Notes: generated by a model from the letters alone, not told the origin. A DNA stretch of 64,000 bases from Tubiluchus corallicola (GCA_030141605.1 JAQGDQ010000472.1:111154-175153), one strand, 5' to 3'; shown: positions 1 to 11,497, counted from the first letter of the stretch. Numbers and translations: made by a program.

Positions 1-1329
1 CCTTTATCATACACTTACGATACAGTACCTTTATCATACACTTACGATACAGTACCTTTATCATACACTTACGATACAGTACCTTTATCATACACTTACG
101 ATACAGTACCTTTATCATACACTTACGATACAGTACCTTTATCATACACTTACGATACAGTACCTTTATCATACACTTACGATACAGTACCTTTATCATA
201 CACTTACGATACAGTACCTTTATCATGCACTTACGATACAGTACCTTTATCATACACTTACGATACAGTACCTTTATCATACACTTACGATACAGTACCT
301 TTATCATGCACTTACGATACAGTACCTTTATCATACACTTACGATACAGTACCTTTATCATACACTTACGATACAGTACCTTTATCATACACTTACGATA
401 CAGTACCTTTATCATACACTTACGATACAGTACCTTTATCATACACTTACGATACAGTACCTTTATCATACACTTACGATACAGTACCTTTATCATACAC
501 TTACGATACAGTACCTTTATCATACACTTACGATACAGTACCTTTATCATACACTTACGATACAGTACCTTTATCATACACTTACGATACAGTACCTTTA
601 TCATACACTTACGATACAGTACCTTTATCATACACTTACGATACAGTACCTTTATCATACACTTACGATACAGTACCTTTATCATACACTTACGATACAG
701 TACCTTTATCATACACTTACGATACAGTACCTTTATCATACACTTACGATACAGTACCTTTATCATACACTTACGATACAGTACCTTTATCATACACTTA
801 CGATACAGTACCTTTATCATACACTTACGATACAGTACCTTTATCATACACTTACGATACAGTACCTTTATCATACACTTACGATACAGTACCTTTATCA
901 TACACTTACGATACAGTACCTTTATCATACACTTACGATACAGTACCTTTATCATACACTTACGATACAGTACCTTTATCATACACTTACGATACAGTAC
1001 CTTTATCATACACTTACGATACAGTACCTTTATCATACACTTACGATACAGTACCTTTATCATACACTTACGATACAGTACCTTTATCATACACTTACGA
1101 TACAGTACCTTTATCATGCACTTACGATACAGTACCTTTATCATGCACTTACGATACAGTACCTTTATCATACACTTACGATACAGTACCTTTATCATAC
1201 ACTTACGATACAGTACCTTTATCATACACTTACGATACAGTACCTTCATCATACACTTACGATACAGTACCTTTATCATACACTTACGGTACAGTACCTT
1301 TATCATACACTTACGATACAGTACCTTTA
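1..1329. repeat. 27-bp minisatellite array, about 49 copies
   Basis: The unit reads cctttatcatacacttacg followed by atacagta. Copies are almost identical, with a recurrent A/G change (catacac/catgcac). The period is divisible by three and lacks stops, so it gives an artefactual open frame of nonapeptide repeats. The array runs off the left edge. The same unit recurs inverted at 23797-25434. Confidence 0.97.
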
Positions 1330-1706
1330 TTGTCAACTCTGTTAAAGTACCACTTTTGAAAGCATCAGAGACAATGACGAGAATTTGTGCACTATAATTT
1401 CTCTCTTGTAACCCAGGAGGAAGAATACATGGAGGTAAAATAGGATCTATACTGTAGTGCAGCAACATTCCTGCAAAATATAGATATTATTGTTTATTTT
1501 GTTTATTTATTTCACATCAACACAAACACACAATTAATACATTATAAGAAACAAAAAGTTATCAATAATTCGATGAATAACAAACAGTAAGATACATAAT
1601 AGGAAGCAAATTTTGGAACAAATGATTTAAACTGTCTTTAGACGTAAGTCAACCTATGGTAAACAAAGATAGTGATATCGCTACTTCCTTTAATACTGGT
1701 GTCTAA
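1330..1706. repeat. Unique flank of the 27-bp array, shared with 23421-23796
   Basis: This 377-bp segment matches the reverse complement of 23421-23796 along its whole length with scattered differences. Homology stops abruptly after gtgtctaa. Array plus flank therefore form one dispersed element. No coding capacity is visible. Confidence 0.9.
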
Positions 1707-2151
1707 ACAATGTTATGTACAGCATCATTATAAATATACTAACTTGACTCTCAAAACACTGTGGGGTTGAAAGATAAACAAGAGAATTATCGCTGTTGTA
1801 TGTTGCTTAGTAAATTCGTATACAGTTTACATTGAGCACATAACTAGTTTAGATATACCATAGTTTAGGTTTGCTATATATACAAATGTAAATGTGTTGC
1901 AGGCAATAAAAAAGCAGGGTTTGTTAGATTGTCCCACACTGTGAAAGAAAAAAAAGTAATGGAGATAATCTGAATATTTGAAGTGAATCGCGTGATAAAG
2001 AAAACATTTAGTGCTACAGAATGGAATGGTGTAATGAATGAAGCTCATATATGAGATGATATAAAAGATAGAAAGATAGTTAAGATAAAATAACAAACAA
2101 AGATAGAGAAAAAGAGAAATAGAAAGGAGTTCAAAATATGTATGAGTATAT
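1707..2151. other. Non-coding stretch, nothing recognised
   Basis: AT-rich sequence between the minisatellite element and the pentamer tract. I see no exon with usable splice sites and no match to the other repeats in the window. Confidence 0.5.
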
Positions 2152-2440
2152 ATATAGTATAGTATAGTATAGTATAGTATAGTATAGTATAGTATAGTAT
2201 AGTATAGTATAGTATAGTATAGTATAGTATAACATAACATAACATAACATAACATAACATAACAGAACAGAACAGAACAGAACAAATAGAATAGAATAGA
2301 ATAAATATAATATAATATAATATAATATAATATAATATAATATAATATAATATAATATAATATAATATAATATAATATAATATAATATAATATAATATAA
2401 TATATAATATAATATATAATATAATATAAATGTAATAAAT
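2152..2440. repeat. Pentanucleotide tract in successive variant blocks
   Basis: Blocks of tatag, then aacat, aacag, aatag and finally aatat/tataa follow one another. Each block is homogeneous, and neighbouring blocks differ by one or two bases. Confidence 0.95.
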
Positions 2441-2581
2441 AAATAAAATAAATATAAAAATATAATATATGTTGAATAAATATATAATAAATAATTGAAT
2501 TAACACGAAGGAATGGTAAGTGGATTGCAAAAGAATTAGTTATTCATAATAATCTCAGGTAAACTTAATAATGTTCGTTAC

Positions 2582-2716
2582 CTTTAATGCTTCCGGTGTC
2601 GCTGATGTTTGCCAATTTTTCGGCTCCGGTTTTGTAGTAAAACGTGTACGTCAGCGGTGCATCTTCGTCTTCAAATCTTTCACATCTTATTTTGAATTCG
2701 GTTTGCAGAGCAATTC
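2582..2716 (-). CDS. REJ module exon (last exon seen in the window)
   Basis: Phase 1 at both ends, 135 bp. The acceptor follows a T-rich tract ending gtcaag and the donor is gtaacg. The product starts G-IALQTEFKIRC, then CERFEDEDAPLTYTFYYKTG. This fits the REJ block in which a P-x-G-x-C segment is followed by G-x-A-L-x-T-x-F and then P-L-x-Y-x-F. The first glycine codon is completed by the last base of exon 4023-4168, whose product ends NPFE, so the junction reads NPFEGIALQTEF. The next exon must lie left of the window or inside the satellite-rich left end, where I found none. Confidence 0.85.
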
Positions 2717-3117
2717 CTTGACACAAACAACCAATGTACATAAATGCCAGCGAAGAATACAAGGCAAAACAATTTCTGCTTGAAATATTTCAAGGTTTTT
2801 CATAGCAACGCGTTCAACTCTCTTTTGCACCAAATTCAATTCTCACCTGACACCAAATTCGTAACAAAGTAAATAAATCAGCTGACTCACTTTACATGTA
2901 AATAAAGCCAAATATTTTTGTATAAACTTAATAAATTTTGCGGAAATACTAATTTATAAGTAATATTTTCGATTCTAATTAATATCGCACTAATTTTATA
3001 TTTCACATAACGGTGCATCTTGCCTATAACTGGACAAATTAGTTTATATGTTGTGGTTGAACTTGTAAATAAAATATATATATATGTACGTGTGTATGTG
3101 CTTGCAAAGCCAAAACT
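2717..3117. other. Intronic sequence, nothing recognised
   Basis: AT-rich, with a short (TA)n run near 3075. No feature supported. Confidence 0.5.
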
Positions 3118-3730
3118 GTCCATAAGTCGGTATAGTTAAAACTACATTATGATACTTCAAAGTAGAATCCACCAAAAACTTGGTCTAATGTTAATTTTTT
3201 ATTTTTTATTAAAACAAAAGCTAAATATATTGGACTTTTTTATTCTAGCATCAGATTATCAAGAAAGTGCTCAAACAACACTAAAAATTTTATTTTATAA
3301 CTCCTTACTCACTTTTATGGCTAGAAACAAGTACAGCAATTGTAAAAAACTTTTATTTTCAACCTTCCGTAAGTAGCTCATGGAAGCAGTCATTTTGTTT
3401 TGCATTTTTTCTGTTGCAAAGCCCATATTTTCGTCAGGAAAGGTCACCTGTTGGATTTAAACATAACTTCAACGTGTTCTTGCAAAGTCCATAGCAACCA
3501 ACATTTGTGCAGTTGCTAAGTGTTTTGTAGAAACACGACAAAAAACAATGGCTGACTTTAACAGTGATTTTCTCAAGGTTATGTTTTTCAGTGTGCAGCC
3601 TGCATCTCAACTGGATTGTCTCAGCTTAGAAATAACATAGAGTGATGAACTTGGTATCAAAATGATCCTCATGAAATGGAGATTCAGGGTATGCGAATAA
3701 CTAGAAAAGCTTAACTGCCGACTTATGGAC
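3118..3730. mobile_element. Miniature inverted-repeat element, family K
   Basis: Begins gtccataagtcgg and ends with its reverse complement ccgacttatggac, giving terminal inverted repeats of 13 bp plus a looser extension. The body is shared, inverted, with 7038-7553 and in part with 51361-51650 and about 27150-27235. No coding capacity. The superfamily is not assigned because I could not see a clear target duplication. Confidence 0.75.
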
Positions 3731-3747
3731 AATTTTGATATGCAACA

Positions 3748-3951
3748 CACCCACACCCACCACAACCATTGCTCCAGCACCCGCATCGCACGGTCACACA
3801 CACAATGCTCATGCACGTGCACACACACACGCACGCGCACACACACACAATGCTCACGCGCACATGCACACACAATGCTCACGTGCACCCACACACACGC
3901 ACGCACCCACACACACGCACACATTCACACACACACACACACACACACAAT
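3748..3951. repeat. (CA)n microsatellite with GC-containing interruptions
   Basis: About 200 bp of CA dinucleotides broken by repeated gctcac/acgcac motifs. It opens all three forward frames artefactually. Confidence 0.95.
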
Positions 3952-4022
3952 ATACATACATAACAGACCACAAACAGTTAATATTTACTAGTATACTGTT
4001 AATGTCGTACATGAGAACTCAC

Positions 4023-4168
4023 CTTCGAATGGATTTACATCACAGGTGCCTCTAACAGGAGCAGCATTTACAGTAAACCTGTAAACTCCAAACACTCCAC
4101 TCACATCAAGTCTTGTTCCTGGAAATTTATTAATACTAAAACATTCAGGTCCAGACCGTCCATCGTAA
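4023..4168 (-). CDS. REJ module exon (VNAAPVRGTCDVNPFEG block)
   Basis: 146 bp, starting in phase 2 and ending in phase 1. Acceptor attttgtgcag, donor gtgagt. The product runs YDGRSGPECFSIN, then GVFGVYRFTVN and AAPVRGTCDVNPFE. The segment V-N-x-x-P-x-x-G-x-C-x-V-x-P is a hallmark of REJ modules. It joins the next exon (2582-2716) exactly in frame. The exon before it in this model (6480-6718) ends in phase 1, so at least one small exon of phase 1 to 2 must lie between them. Confidence 0.85.
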
Positions 4169-4739
4169 CTGCACAAAATATTAAATTATTTAAAAGCTGC
4201 TTAGATAAAGAAAATTTACATAAATTTATTATACATAATGAACACGTTCAAGCAGTTCATCTCTTCGTGTCTCTACAGTTCTCTTTCAAACATTGTATTT
4301 GAACGCTTTTGCCAATGTATTCTAATTATATTGGTTTTATTATACACCTTTTTTACTATTGGGTGTGAATAAAGTAAAATAAAATGAAATAAATAAAATA
4401 AAAAATAAAAAATGAATCAAACAAATGCCGCTTTTGTGCTTGTATGTACAAAAATAAAAAAATGAAATTTATGGACAGAAAAATCACATTTTATGTCGTC
4501 AAATCTAGATTATTTCAATACCACACTTTATGCATTAAAATAAAATAATTCAATAAACTTCAATTACTACAAAACACCACTGCCAGAACAATGAAACTCA
4601 ATCACATATCTCTAATACTTTATAAATGACACTGGTATTTACCCATTAAACAAAGAATCTAATTCGAAATCCTGTTGCTTATTTACAAAACTTAAAATCA
4701 CGAAACACTTGTTTATCTTAGAAATGATTAGCACATATA
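4169..4739. other. Intronic sequence with AT-rich repeat-tail-like tract
   Basis: A run of aaataaaat-type sequence around 4370-4430 resembles a retroposon tail. No exon with matching phase was found on the minus strand apart from a weak 29-nt acceptor/donor pair near 4655-4685, whose phase does not fit. Confidence 0.4.
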
Positions 4740-4851
4740 TCTCACATTGTAGTCTTAGATGGGCTGGTCTCACATTGTAGTTTTAGATGGGCTGGTCTCA
4801 CATTGTAGTCTTAGATGGGCTGGTCTCACATTGTAGTTTTAGATGGGCTGG
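4740..4851. repeat. 28-bp tandem repeat, 4 copies
   Basis: Unit tctcacattgtagtcttag plus atgggctgg. Copies alternate gtcttag / gttttag (A-B-A-B), so the last expansion step copied a 56-bp dimer. Confidence 0.95.
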
Positions 4852-4869
4852 CCCAAATACAAACTTTTC

Positions 4870-5049
4870 TCCCGCTCGGTAAACACAATGAAGCGTTAAA
4901 GCAACAGAGATTTCTCCGTAGCTACTTCAGCCCCGTGGGACAAAATTCCAGTAGTAGTAATGCAGCGACTTTTAAAACTCAATTAAAGGCATGCCTGCCG
5001 TTTTAATATCTATTTCACCTAAACAGCCTAATTTTAACGAATTTCACTT
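4870..5049 (+). mobile_element. Possible LINE C-terminal remnant
   Basis: An open frame ends QRFLRSYFSPVGQ, then ATFKTQLKACLPF and stop. This loosely resembles the C-terminal F-K-x-x-L-K tail of non-LTR reverse transcriptase ORFs. A pogo-like element follows at once. The match is short and may be chance. Confidence 0.25.
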
Positions 5050-5499
5050 AGTCAACCTCCGATATAAGGGACACTTCCAAACCGGAAAAAACGTCCCTTA
5101 TATCCGATGTCCCTTACATCCGAAGTTGAGTCAGACCGAGGGATGTATCTAGACCTGTACTTTTCTGTACTTTTACCCACATTTTTATGGATTATTGCTA
5201 CACATTCAGTGCAAACGGTATGTAGGAAGCTCCTTCAGTGATGTGAGATGTATGTGACCGCGGAAACCGAGCTGTTCGAAGGCCGAGTTTGTGAAAAATT
5301 GAGGTTAAAAATTGATCAATTTCGCTTTGATCATAGGGTCCCTTATATGCGAGGTAATTTACTTGCGTTTCTAATACGCGGGACCTGAAGATATCGTTCC
5401 TTATATACGAAAATTTTTACATAGGAAAAACGTTACGAAAAATCAGGACCGGTGTTGGTGGTCCCTTATAAGCGAGTACCTTATACCCGAGGTTGACTG
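5050..5499. mobile_element. pogo/Tigger-like MITE, CAGTCAACCTCGG family
   Basis: Starts gtcaacctccgatataagg and ends ccttatacccgaggttgactg, flanked by TA. Inside are repeats of ataaggga/cgaggta motifs. Other copies lie at 34277-35100 and, truncated, 25782-25871. No transposase is present. Confidence 0.8.
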
Positions 5500-6479
5500 T
5501 ATTATCACTGTTTTGACTTGTGGCTCAGTGAACCTTTTCTACATTAAAACATGTAATTCACTGTTGTGCCTTTATATTTTGCTTTGTATTTTTATACATT
5601 AATTAATTCTACTTGTCAGCCATACTTGGAAGCAGTATAGCTCTGCAAAAATCAATATTATTAACGGATTATTACAGTTACTATAGTAATAACTATAGTT
5701 AGGCTATAATATACATCTTTAGTGTCCAAACATCGTCAGTGTTGAAAAAAAATTGTATATTTTATTTACGTTTAAACTGAATAATTGGAGAAGACAATCT
5801 CTTGCTTTTATTCTCAGCATAGACAGTAAAAATCACCGAGAAGTACTGGGCACAGCTGTCGCAGATGCGAGCATTTAATTTACAGTTTATTATTAATTTT
5901 AATTTGTAGTTTTAAACTTTTGTTTTTCATTACCACTAAGACAGTGCTGACATCTGTTTGTACACTTTGAAGTTTCCAACAAATGTACTTGCTACTGCTA
6001 TATGTTTGTATGGAACTGGGTTACTGGGCTTCTCTGTGAATGTAGTAGTTTTTCACTCTTTGTAGCAAGATTAGAGGACAGGCAATAGGCTTAAACAGTT
6101 GTTTGGTTATAATAACGTCTTGACTCAGGTGCCATGATATATTGGCTGATGGATTTACTCTAACTTTTGTTTACTACTGTTGATTATGTTTACCATTTTC
6201 GTGTATATGTGGATTGACTATGAGATTATGACTTTGGGTAAAATACAGATAGCAAAGTTAAACCAATGTGGATTGACTATGAGACTATGATTTTGAGTAA
6301 AATACAGATAGCATAGTTAAACCATGTTTTCATCCAGTGATTTCATGTGTTTAACACGAACATCGCAACTTCAAAAACAGTCTGATAAACCTGCCAATGT
6401 CGGTTGTTGGCTCTGCCAAAAACAACCCAGCGACAACTTTAGCGTCACGACAACAGGTGTGTGAATAAAACTTTATTAC
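5500..6479. other. Intron holding a 59-bp direct duplication
   Basis: A block beginning tggattgactatgaga is duplicated in tandem at about 6210-6325. Apart from the candidate 19-nt exon at 5837-5855 I see nothing coding. Confidence 0.5.
5837..5855 (-). CDS. Candidate 19-nt REJ microexon
   Basis: Minus strand: acceptor gcgacag, exon ctgtgcccagtacttctcg, donor gtgatt. It starts in phase 1 and ends in phase 2, exactly what is needed between 6480-6718 and 4023-4168, and adds A-VPSTS-R. The acceptor has a weak pyrimidine tract and the exon is too short to judge from coding content. The need for an exon here is firm; the identity of this one is a guess. Confidence 0.25.
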
Positions 6480-6718
6480 CTTCAGCTTTAACCTCGTAAA
6501 CAAAATCTTCGACTAAAACATTCCTTCCGACGATGAAGATGTCCGTATCGCTGCTGACTCTCGTAGAAAAATCATCGGAGACGTCTTTACTTTCAGTTAC
6601 CGAATAAACGGTCCAAATGAAGTGAAATGATTCGCTGTCGTTCTTGCAAGTTGTGCACACGGCTCTTAGCGCTAGTGTCTCGTCCGGATTAACTTTACGC
6701 AAACAATTCTTCAAGCAC
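6480..6718 (-). CDS. REJ module exon (NPDETLALRAVC block)
   Basis: 239 bp, starting in phase 2 and ending in phase 1. Acceptor gtttctataaag, donor gtaata. The product begins CLKNCLRKVNPDETLALRAVC, then TTCKNDSESFHFIWTV, then FIVGRNVLVEDFVYEVKAE. Paired cysteines, an N-P-x-E-x-L-x-L motif and a C-x-x-C-x(n)-F-x-W segment are the classic central part of the REJ module. The first arginine codon is shared with exon 8271-8418, confirming that junction. Confidence 0.9.
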
Positions 6719-7037
6719 CTTTATAGAAACAAACCAAATAAAGTTATCTAATTATTCTGCTCTTATCATTTATTTGATATTTTTTCATTATCATTAAATT
6801 GAAGAATCATTTTGAAAGCATAGGATGCAATGGTGTGGTACATCTTTCTATATTATGTACTCTTTTTTATATAACCACATTTTTATTATTCTCAAATGGA
6901 CAAACAAAAATTAACCTTTGACCACAGTGACCACAGGTAAAGAGACCTCAGGAAGAAGGAATGGTATACAGGTGGCGTAATTATTACAGCTGAGATGCAT
7001 GGAAATAGATTAATATATGTGTTTGCATAGCAGAATC
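6719..7037. other. Intronic sequence, nothing recognised
   Basis: Unique-looking AT-rich sequence between the REJ exon and a family K element. Confidence 0.5.
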
Positions 7038-7553
7038 GTTCATAAGTTGGCATTTAAGCTTTTCTAGTTTTTCACATATCCTGAATCTCCATTTCATGAG
7101 GATCATTTTGATACCAAGTTCATCACTCTATGTTATTTCTAAGCTGAGATAATCCACGCTGAAGTTGAGGTGCAGGTTGTACACTGAAAAACATAATAAT
7201 CTTGAGAAAATCTCTGTTAAAGTCAGCCATTGTTTTTTGTTGGGTCTCTACAAAACACTTAGCAACCGTATGAAAGTGTGGTTGCTATGGACTTTACAAG
7301 AGCAAATTGAAGTTATGTTTAAATACAGTAGATGGCTCTTCCTGACAAAGATCTGGGCTTGGCAACAGAAAAAACCAGAAGCAAAATGACAGCTTCCATA
7401 AGCTACTATCAGAGTTTGAAAATAAGATTTTATGATTGCAGTTCTTGTTTCTAGACAGAAAAGTGTGCAAGGAGTTACAAAATTAGATTTTTAGTATTTT
7501 TGCACATTTTCTTGATAATTTGATGTTAGAATATGAAAGTCGAACTTATGAAC
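7038..7553. mobile_element. Miniature element, family K (inverted relative to 3118-3730)
   Basis: Starts gttcataagttggca and ends cgaacttatgaac. The interior matches the reverse complement of 3118-3730, including the block around gatcattttgataccaagt. Abuts a family H fragment at its right end. Confidence 0.7.
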
Positions 7554-7660
7554 TGGGTCCTAAAAATGTTCTCAACGAATTTACACGATTTACAAAAATG
7601 GCACTACTGATCTTCCAAAAACTCGGAATTCCACATATCCGTGGAAAATTCTCATCCCTG
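7551..7660. mobile_element. Truncated family H element (right end only)
   Basis: Carries actgggtcc, tttacaaaaatggcacta and the terminal ggaaaattctcatccctg, matching the last ~110 bp of full-length copies such as 49637-50130. The left part is missing. Confidence 0.85.
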
Positions 7661-7984
7661 GCGTTGTACATAAATATGCTAATAACGTCAAACATTAAAT
7701 AATTGAAGTTTCATGTTAAATCCCAATTTCTTTCTAGTAAAAATACATTCCTGTGTTGAAGCAAAGGATGTATATAAACAATACATATCAATAAAACTTT
7801 TGGTAATCATACAGTTTGCTAGCGTCAGCCATTACTGCATGTAAATCCTTATACATAACTTGAAATAGTACAACTAATTTTGTTTTCTATACAACATAAA
7901 AAAATTCTGGTCTTTTGAAAACTAAAAGAAAACTTTCGCCATTACTACGTAGTAAAAATCTTTTAAAAAGACACTCAACTTCTA

Positions 7985-8250
7985 AAGGTTTAGTCTAGTG
8001 GTAATGCATCTGCTTTCCGTCTGGGAGGTCATGAGTTCGAGCCAGCAGCCGGGTCATACCAAAGACTTTAAAAATGGTACCTACGGTATGCTGTTGCCTT
8101 GCATGGTATTTATGGTAAAAGTGAGGAAATAATAGTCTCTGTTATGTAGTTGTATGTTGTTATTTAGCGTCGGTGATAATAGCTCTTTGAGCTAATGTTA
8201 ATTGTTGACCCAAAAGCCGACTTTAAATAAAGATTATTATTATTATTATA
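7985..8250 (+). mobile_element. tRNA-derived SINE with (ATT)n tail
   Basis: The head contains an A-box-like tagtctagtggtaatg (7991-8006) and a B-box gagttcgagcc (8033-8043), the spacing of an RNA polymerase III promoter. A ~200-bp body ends aaagccgactttaaataaag and then (att)n. A second copy lies inverted at 36575-36840 with a head closer to a tRNA. It has inserted about 20 bp inside the intron downstream of the exon at 8271-8418. Confidence 0.9.
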
Positions 8251-8270
8251 GGAATGGCAAGTCAGAATAC

Positions 8271-8418
8271 CTAATATCAATGACTGGTCTTTCTCCTGGT
8301 AAAGCAATTATTTCTTGCTTGGCTATGACAGCAGGTCTGCCTTTTCTTCCAAATGACAGCGCAAAAGTCAGTGTTAAGTTCTGAGGTAAAGATTTCGGAG
8401 GAACAGCAATGATTGATT
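8271..8418 (-). CDS. REJ module exon
   Basis: 148 bp, starting in phase 1 and ending in phase 2. Acceptor ttttcttttcag, donor gtattc. The product reads SIIAVPPKSLPQNLTLTFAL, then SFGRKGRPAVIAKQEI and IALPGERPVIDI-R. This is the beta-strand-rich stretch of the REJ module: an L-P-x-x-L-T-x-T-F strand followed by a G-x-P-V-I-x-I turn. It joins exon 11642-11736 through a shared GAA codon and exon 6480-6718 through a shared AGG codon. Confidence 0.85.
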
Positions 8419-8455
8419 CTGAAAAGAAAAGCAGTGCGGATCATTACTGCAGAAA

Positions 8456-9090
8456 ACTGGCTATTTGTTTTACAGATTTTAATTTCCACTCTTTGTAAAA
8501 AGGTGAAACTGCAATAGAAACAAGAAAAAAGAACATCAAACAAAAATAAATCAATAACAGACGTGCAAAAAATAAGAAAAGGAACAAGCATTAGCAAATT
8601 AACAAGCATGCTGAACCAGAATTAACTAATAAATAAACTTCCTGACATATCACAAATCAACATGCACGCCTACACAAAAACACACATGTGCATATGCAGT
8701 TGCAAAAATCAATAATTAGGCATCACTGTAACACTATTAGAAACTATTAAGCTGACAAATAAATTACTGCAAAGCTCTGCATAAAAATGAAGAAACTTAT
8801 GAACTTACAAACGTTTGAGGATCTGTAGAAAAAAACTTTAAGCCAGTTTTCAAAAATCAACAGAGACATACTGATTTTACAACAGTGGCAAACTGACCAC
8901 ACAGCTACTGGACTCTATACCACTAAAACATAAGGCTTCCTTTTCTAAGGCTATCTAACCTCTCATACAAGAGTGGCCATGCATGTCAAACAAACTCTAC
9001 AGGTAATGCAAAAATGAATAATGATGCTCTAGAATCAACATATGTGGCTTTACTGTACCCTTGCTAGCCTGAGAGATAACAATTAATGAC
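8456..9090. repeat. Dispersed repeat R8, inverted copy at 37925-38540
   Basis: Shares with 37925-38540 (reverse complement) a ~600-bp stretch that includes ttattttttgcacgtctgtt, a run resembling an intron end, and the block around aggttagatagccttag. No terminal repeats or reading frame were recognised. Confidence 0.8.
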
Positions 9091-9257
9091 AAAAAAAGTT
9101 AATATTTTTCTTGTACTATCCTTTCATCACAATCAGTGAATTGTTAACTGCATAGACATTTTAAAACACCAGTTACTAATTACTACTGTTGTAGAAAAAA
9201 TTTTGGGTCAAGTAACTACAGAGTGATAACCACCAACGTAATTTGTGTGACCTATGA

Positions 9258-9738
9258 CAGGGGTGTGCAAATTGCTGCCCGAGAGAATTTGTGCGGCCCG
9301 CGAAGAGATTTGTCAACCTAATGAAAGTGTGGCCCGGGCGATTAATTGAGTGTATCCAGCTGAAGTCCGTGCCACGATCCCAAAGATAGTGCAGGTAGTT
9401 TTTTTCTACTAGATCGGATGCCATTAACCCTTACAAGACGGTTGTAGCTTAATGTCACTGTACTACACAGACTGTGTGATGCACATTACTAATATGCCTT
9501 GTAATGAAATTACCACTATCTGTCCTGAAAGTAGAAATATATGGTTTGTAATATAAATTTTAATAACTTCTAAAATAGTTTCTTGAGTGTAGTAGTAATG
9601 ATGTACGCAGGTCGGATGCAAAAACAATCGTTATTAGGCCTTTCTGTACTTGGCTCCTTGATCAAACTGCCTGTGGCCCGCAGGAATTGTGGGAAAGTTT
9701 AATGTGGCTCGGCTAGTCAGATAATTTGCACACCAGTG
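9258..9738. mobile_element. hAT-type MITE with 8-bp target duplication
   Basis: Starts caggggtgtgcaaattg and ends tttgcacaccagtg. The flanking 8-bp direct repeat acctatga is perfect (9250-9257 and 9739-9746). Relatives are at 44473-44863 and 21578-22149. No transposase. Confidence 0.9.
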
Positions 9739-10426
9739 ACCTATGATGTTACGGCTCCAAAAGCTAATGGCAGTTTCAAACCAGAAAATTTTTTGTTTTT
9801 TACTAACATGTCAAACTTAAAGGAAGACTTTTAATAAGATGTAAAATTTTTCACATACTAACCCATTTTCAAGTCCGACAAAAAGTATACATTTTACACA
9901 GTTAACACTGAAAAAGCGTTTCTGATAAATAAATTAAAAATTAAAAACTTAATTAACGGCAGGCGAGCCCAACTACTGACGACATCATAAACTAACATAA
10001 TTTTCAACAGGAAAAATATTCCATGAGCGCGCTGCACGTGTTTGCAAAAGTGAAAATTGAAGTACAGCGCTACTGTAAGATATTCGGTGTGTTGCGCTAA
10101 AACTAGGCACGTTCTAAGACAAAAAAATCAAATTTCAATTTTACCGCTGTGCTCATGCATTAGCCGTCGAACATGTGTAGTCGTCACAAACTAGCACATT
10201 TGAATTGAGAGGTACAGCACCCGTTTTTATGCAATGCGTTTGCAAAATGCAGGCGCTAATGCCCGTCTAACTAGAGAATAGCGAAATGTAACAGTGAAGA
10301 ACTAGTAGGACGAACAGGAAATTGTATTTGTGTGATAATAATTCTTTCATGTAAGAAATTTTTGAAACAAATAGTATGTCTCCTTTCAATATTTTAAGGA
10401 GTAGATCGTTTTGACACAGAGTTTAA
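9739..10426. other. Intronic sequence, nothing recognised
   Basis: AT-rich. I scanned both strands for a REJ-like exon and found none. Confidence 0.5.
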
Positions 10427-10973
10427 GATTGGATCCGGTTTTAACATTGTGTAAACATTAATTCAGAATAAAGAATGCTCTAAAATATTGAAAACTACAA
10501 TAGCTTATTTTAAATCAAAGCTTAGATTAAATAATAATTACCTCGGATATTCAAATTTCGTTAATCTTTCAAAGCTTCCCAAGGCTCAGTGAATCTACTA
10601 AGATTGGCAGCGGCGCTTTTTTGTCACCTGCGCGTGGCCGACAAAGGCAATACGGTAATAGCCATGATCATGAACTGCTGTGTTAGTTTCTGACGTCATA
10701 TGATGTAGTGCCCATTTTCGTGACATCACGCATTTAAAAGTACTGTAACACTTATGCAAATGTGCTTGACGCGCAAGGGAAGACGCCTGCCATTGCACAA
10801 ACTGTGGTTAATTTCTGACCTAAGCAATAGCTGTGTTCGGTTGCCGTTAATTAACTTTCTAAGCTAATTATTCAAATATAAGGAACAATTGCCAACTTTT
10901 ATTAGCCCGAAAGTGTGTATTTTGAGCAGTAAACTAAAATGAGATGGAGTGTAAACAATCATCCGGTCTTCCT
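10427..10973. mobile_element. TTAA-flanked MITE, family T
   Basis: Flanked by TTAA on both sides. The right terminus ggtcttcct matches the ends of 17096-17630 and 26166-26717; the left end is more diverged. The interior shares ttaattaactttctaagcta and the catatgatgtag block. The TTAA duplication suggests piggyBac-type mobilisation. Confidence 0.8.
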
Positions 10974-11070
10974 TTAACCTAGCTAGTTCTGTAGACTGTA
11001 GCTTTCAATAGTTTGTAATAAATACTAAATACTTCTCGTGTTAATGCTGTCTAATGTATAATCATACCAC

Positions 11071-11417
11071 AATCCTGGTACAGATTATGCAAAACAAGGC
11101 ATCATTGATAAATCTTTAGAGCTGATGTCAACATAGCACAATCTATTATCTTTCTTCCTACCATTTCCACTAACACATCCTTCTACCCTTCCTGTGTGAT
11201 CTAACCTTTCTCCCAGTTCTTTTTTTGTTCACTCATCCATTCTTTTTTATCGGGATCACATGACAGTGGGCTTATACAAGCCTTTGCTTCTCTAGCCCAC
11301 TGCAGTACAATTATTTTTTTATGATAACGATAGTGTATGAAACATAATTTAATACAGTATGATGTAATAATTTTGATGTCACTGTGTGCTTAATGTCATT
11401 ATATTGTACTGAATGTG

Positions 11418-11493
<76 letters not shown>
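11071..11493 (+). mobile_element. Retroposon-like repeat L3 with long (ATA)n tail
   Basis: A ~350-bp body (aatcctggtacagattatgc to cattatattgtactgaatg) recurs at 37427-37780 and 42629-42976. The tail here is a pure ata/taa run of ~75 bp (11418-11493). No target-site duplication was established. A LINE 3' end or SINE is likely. Confidence 0.75.

Positions 11494-11497
<4 letters not shown>

Noticed and set aside
225-1397. 390-residue open frame of repeated HLRYSTFII
   Set aside because: It is a translation of the 27-bp satellite; any stop-free unit of a length divisible by three gives this on several frames.
3725-4055. Histidine/threonine-rich open frames
   Set aside because: Produced by the (CA)n microsatellite; open in all three forward frames.
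7985-8060. A functional tRNA gene
   Set aside because: It has A- and B-box-like motifs but no complete cloverleaf, and continues into a SINE body with a (att)n tail; a second copy behaves the same way.
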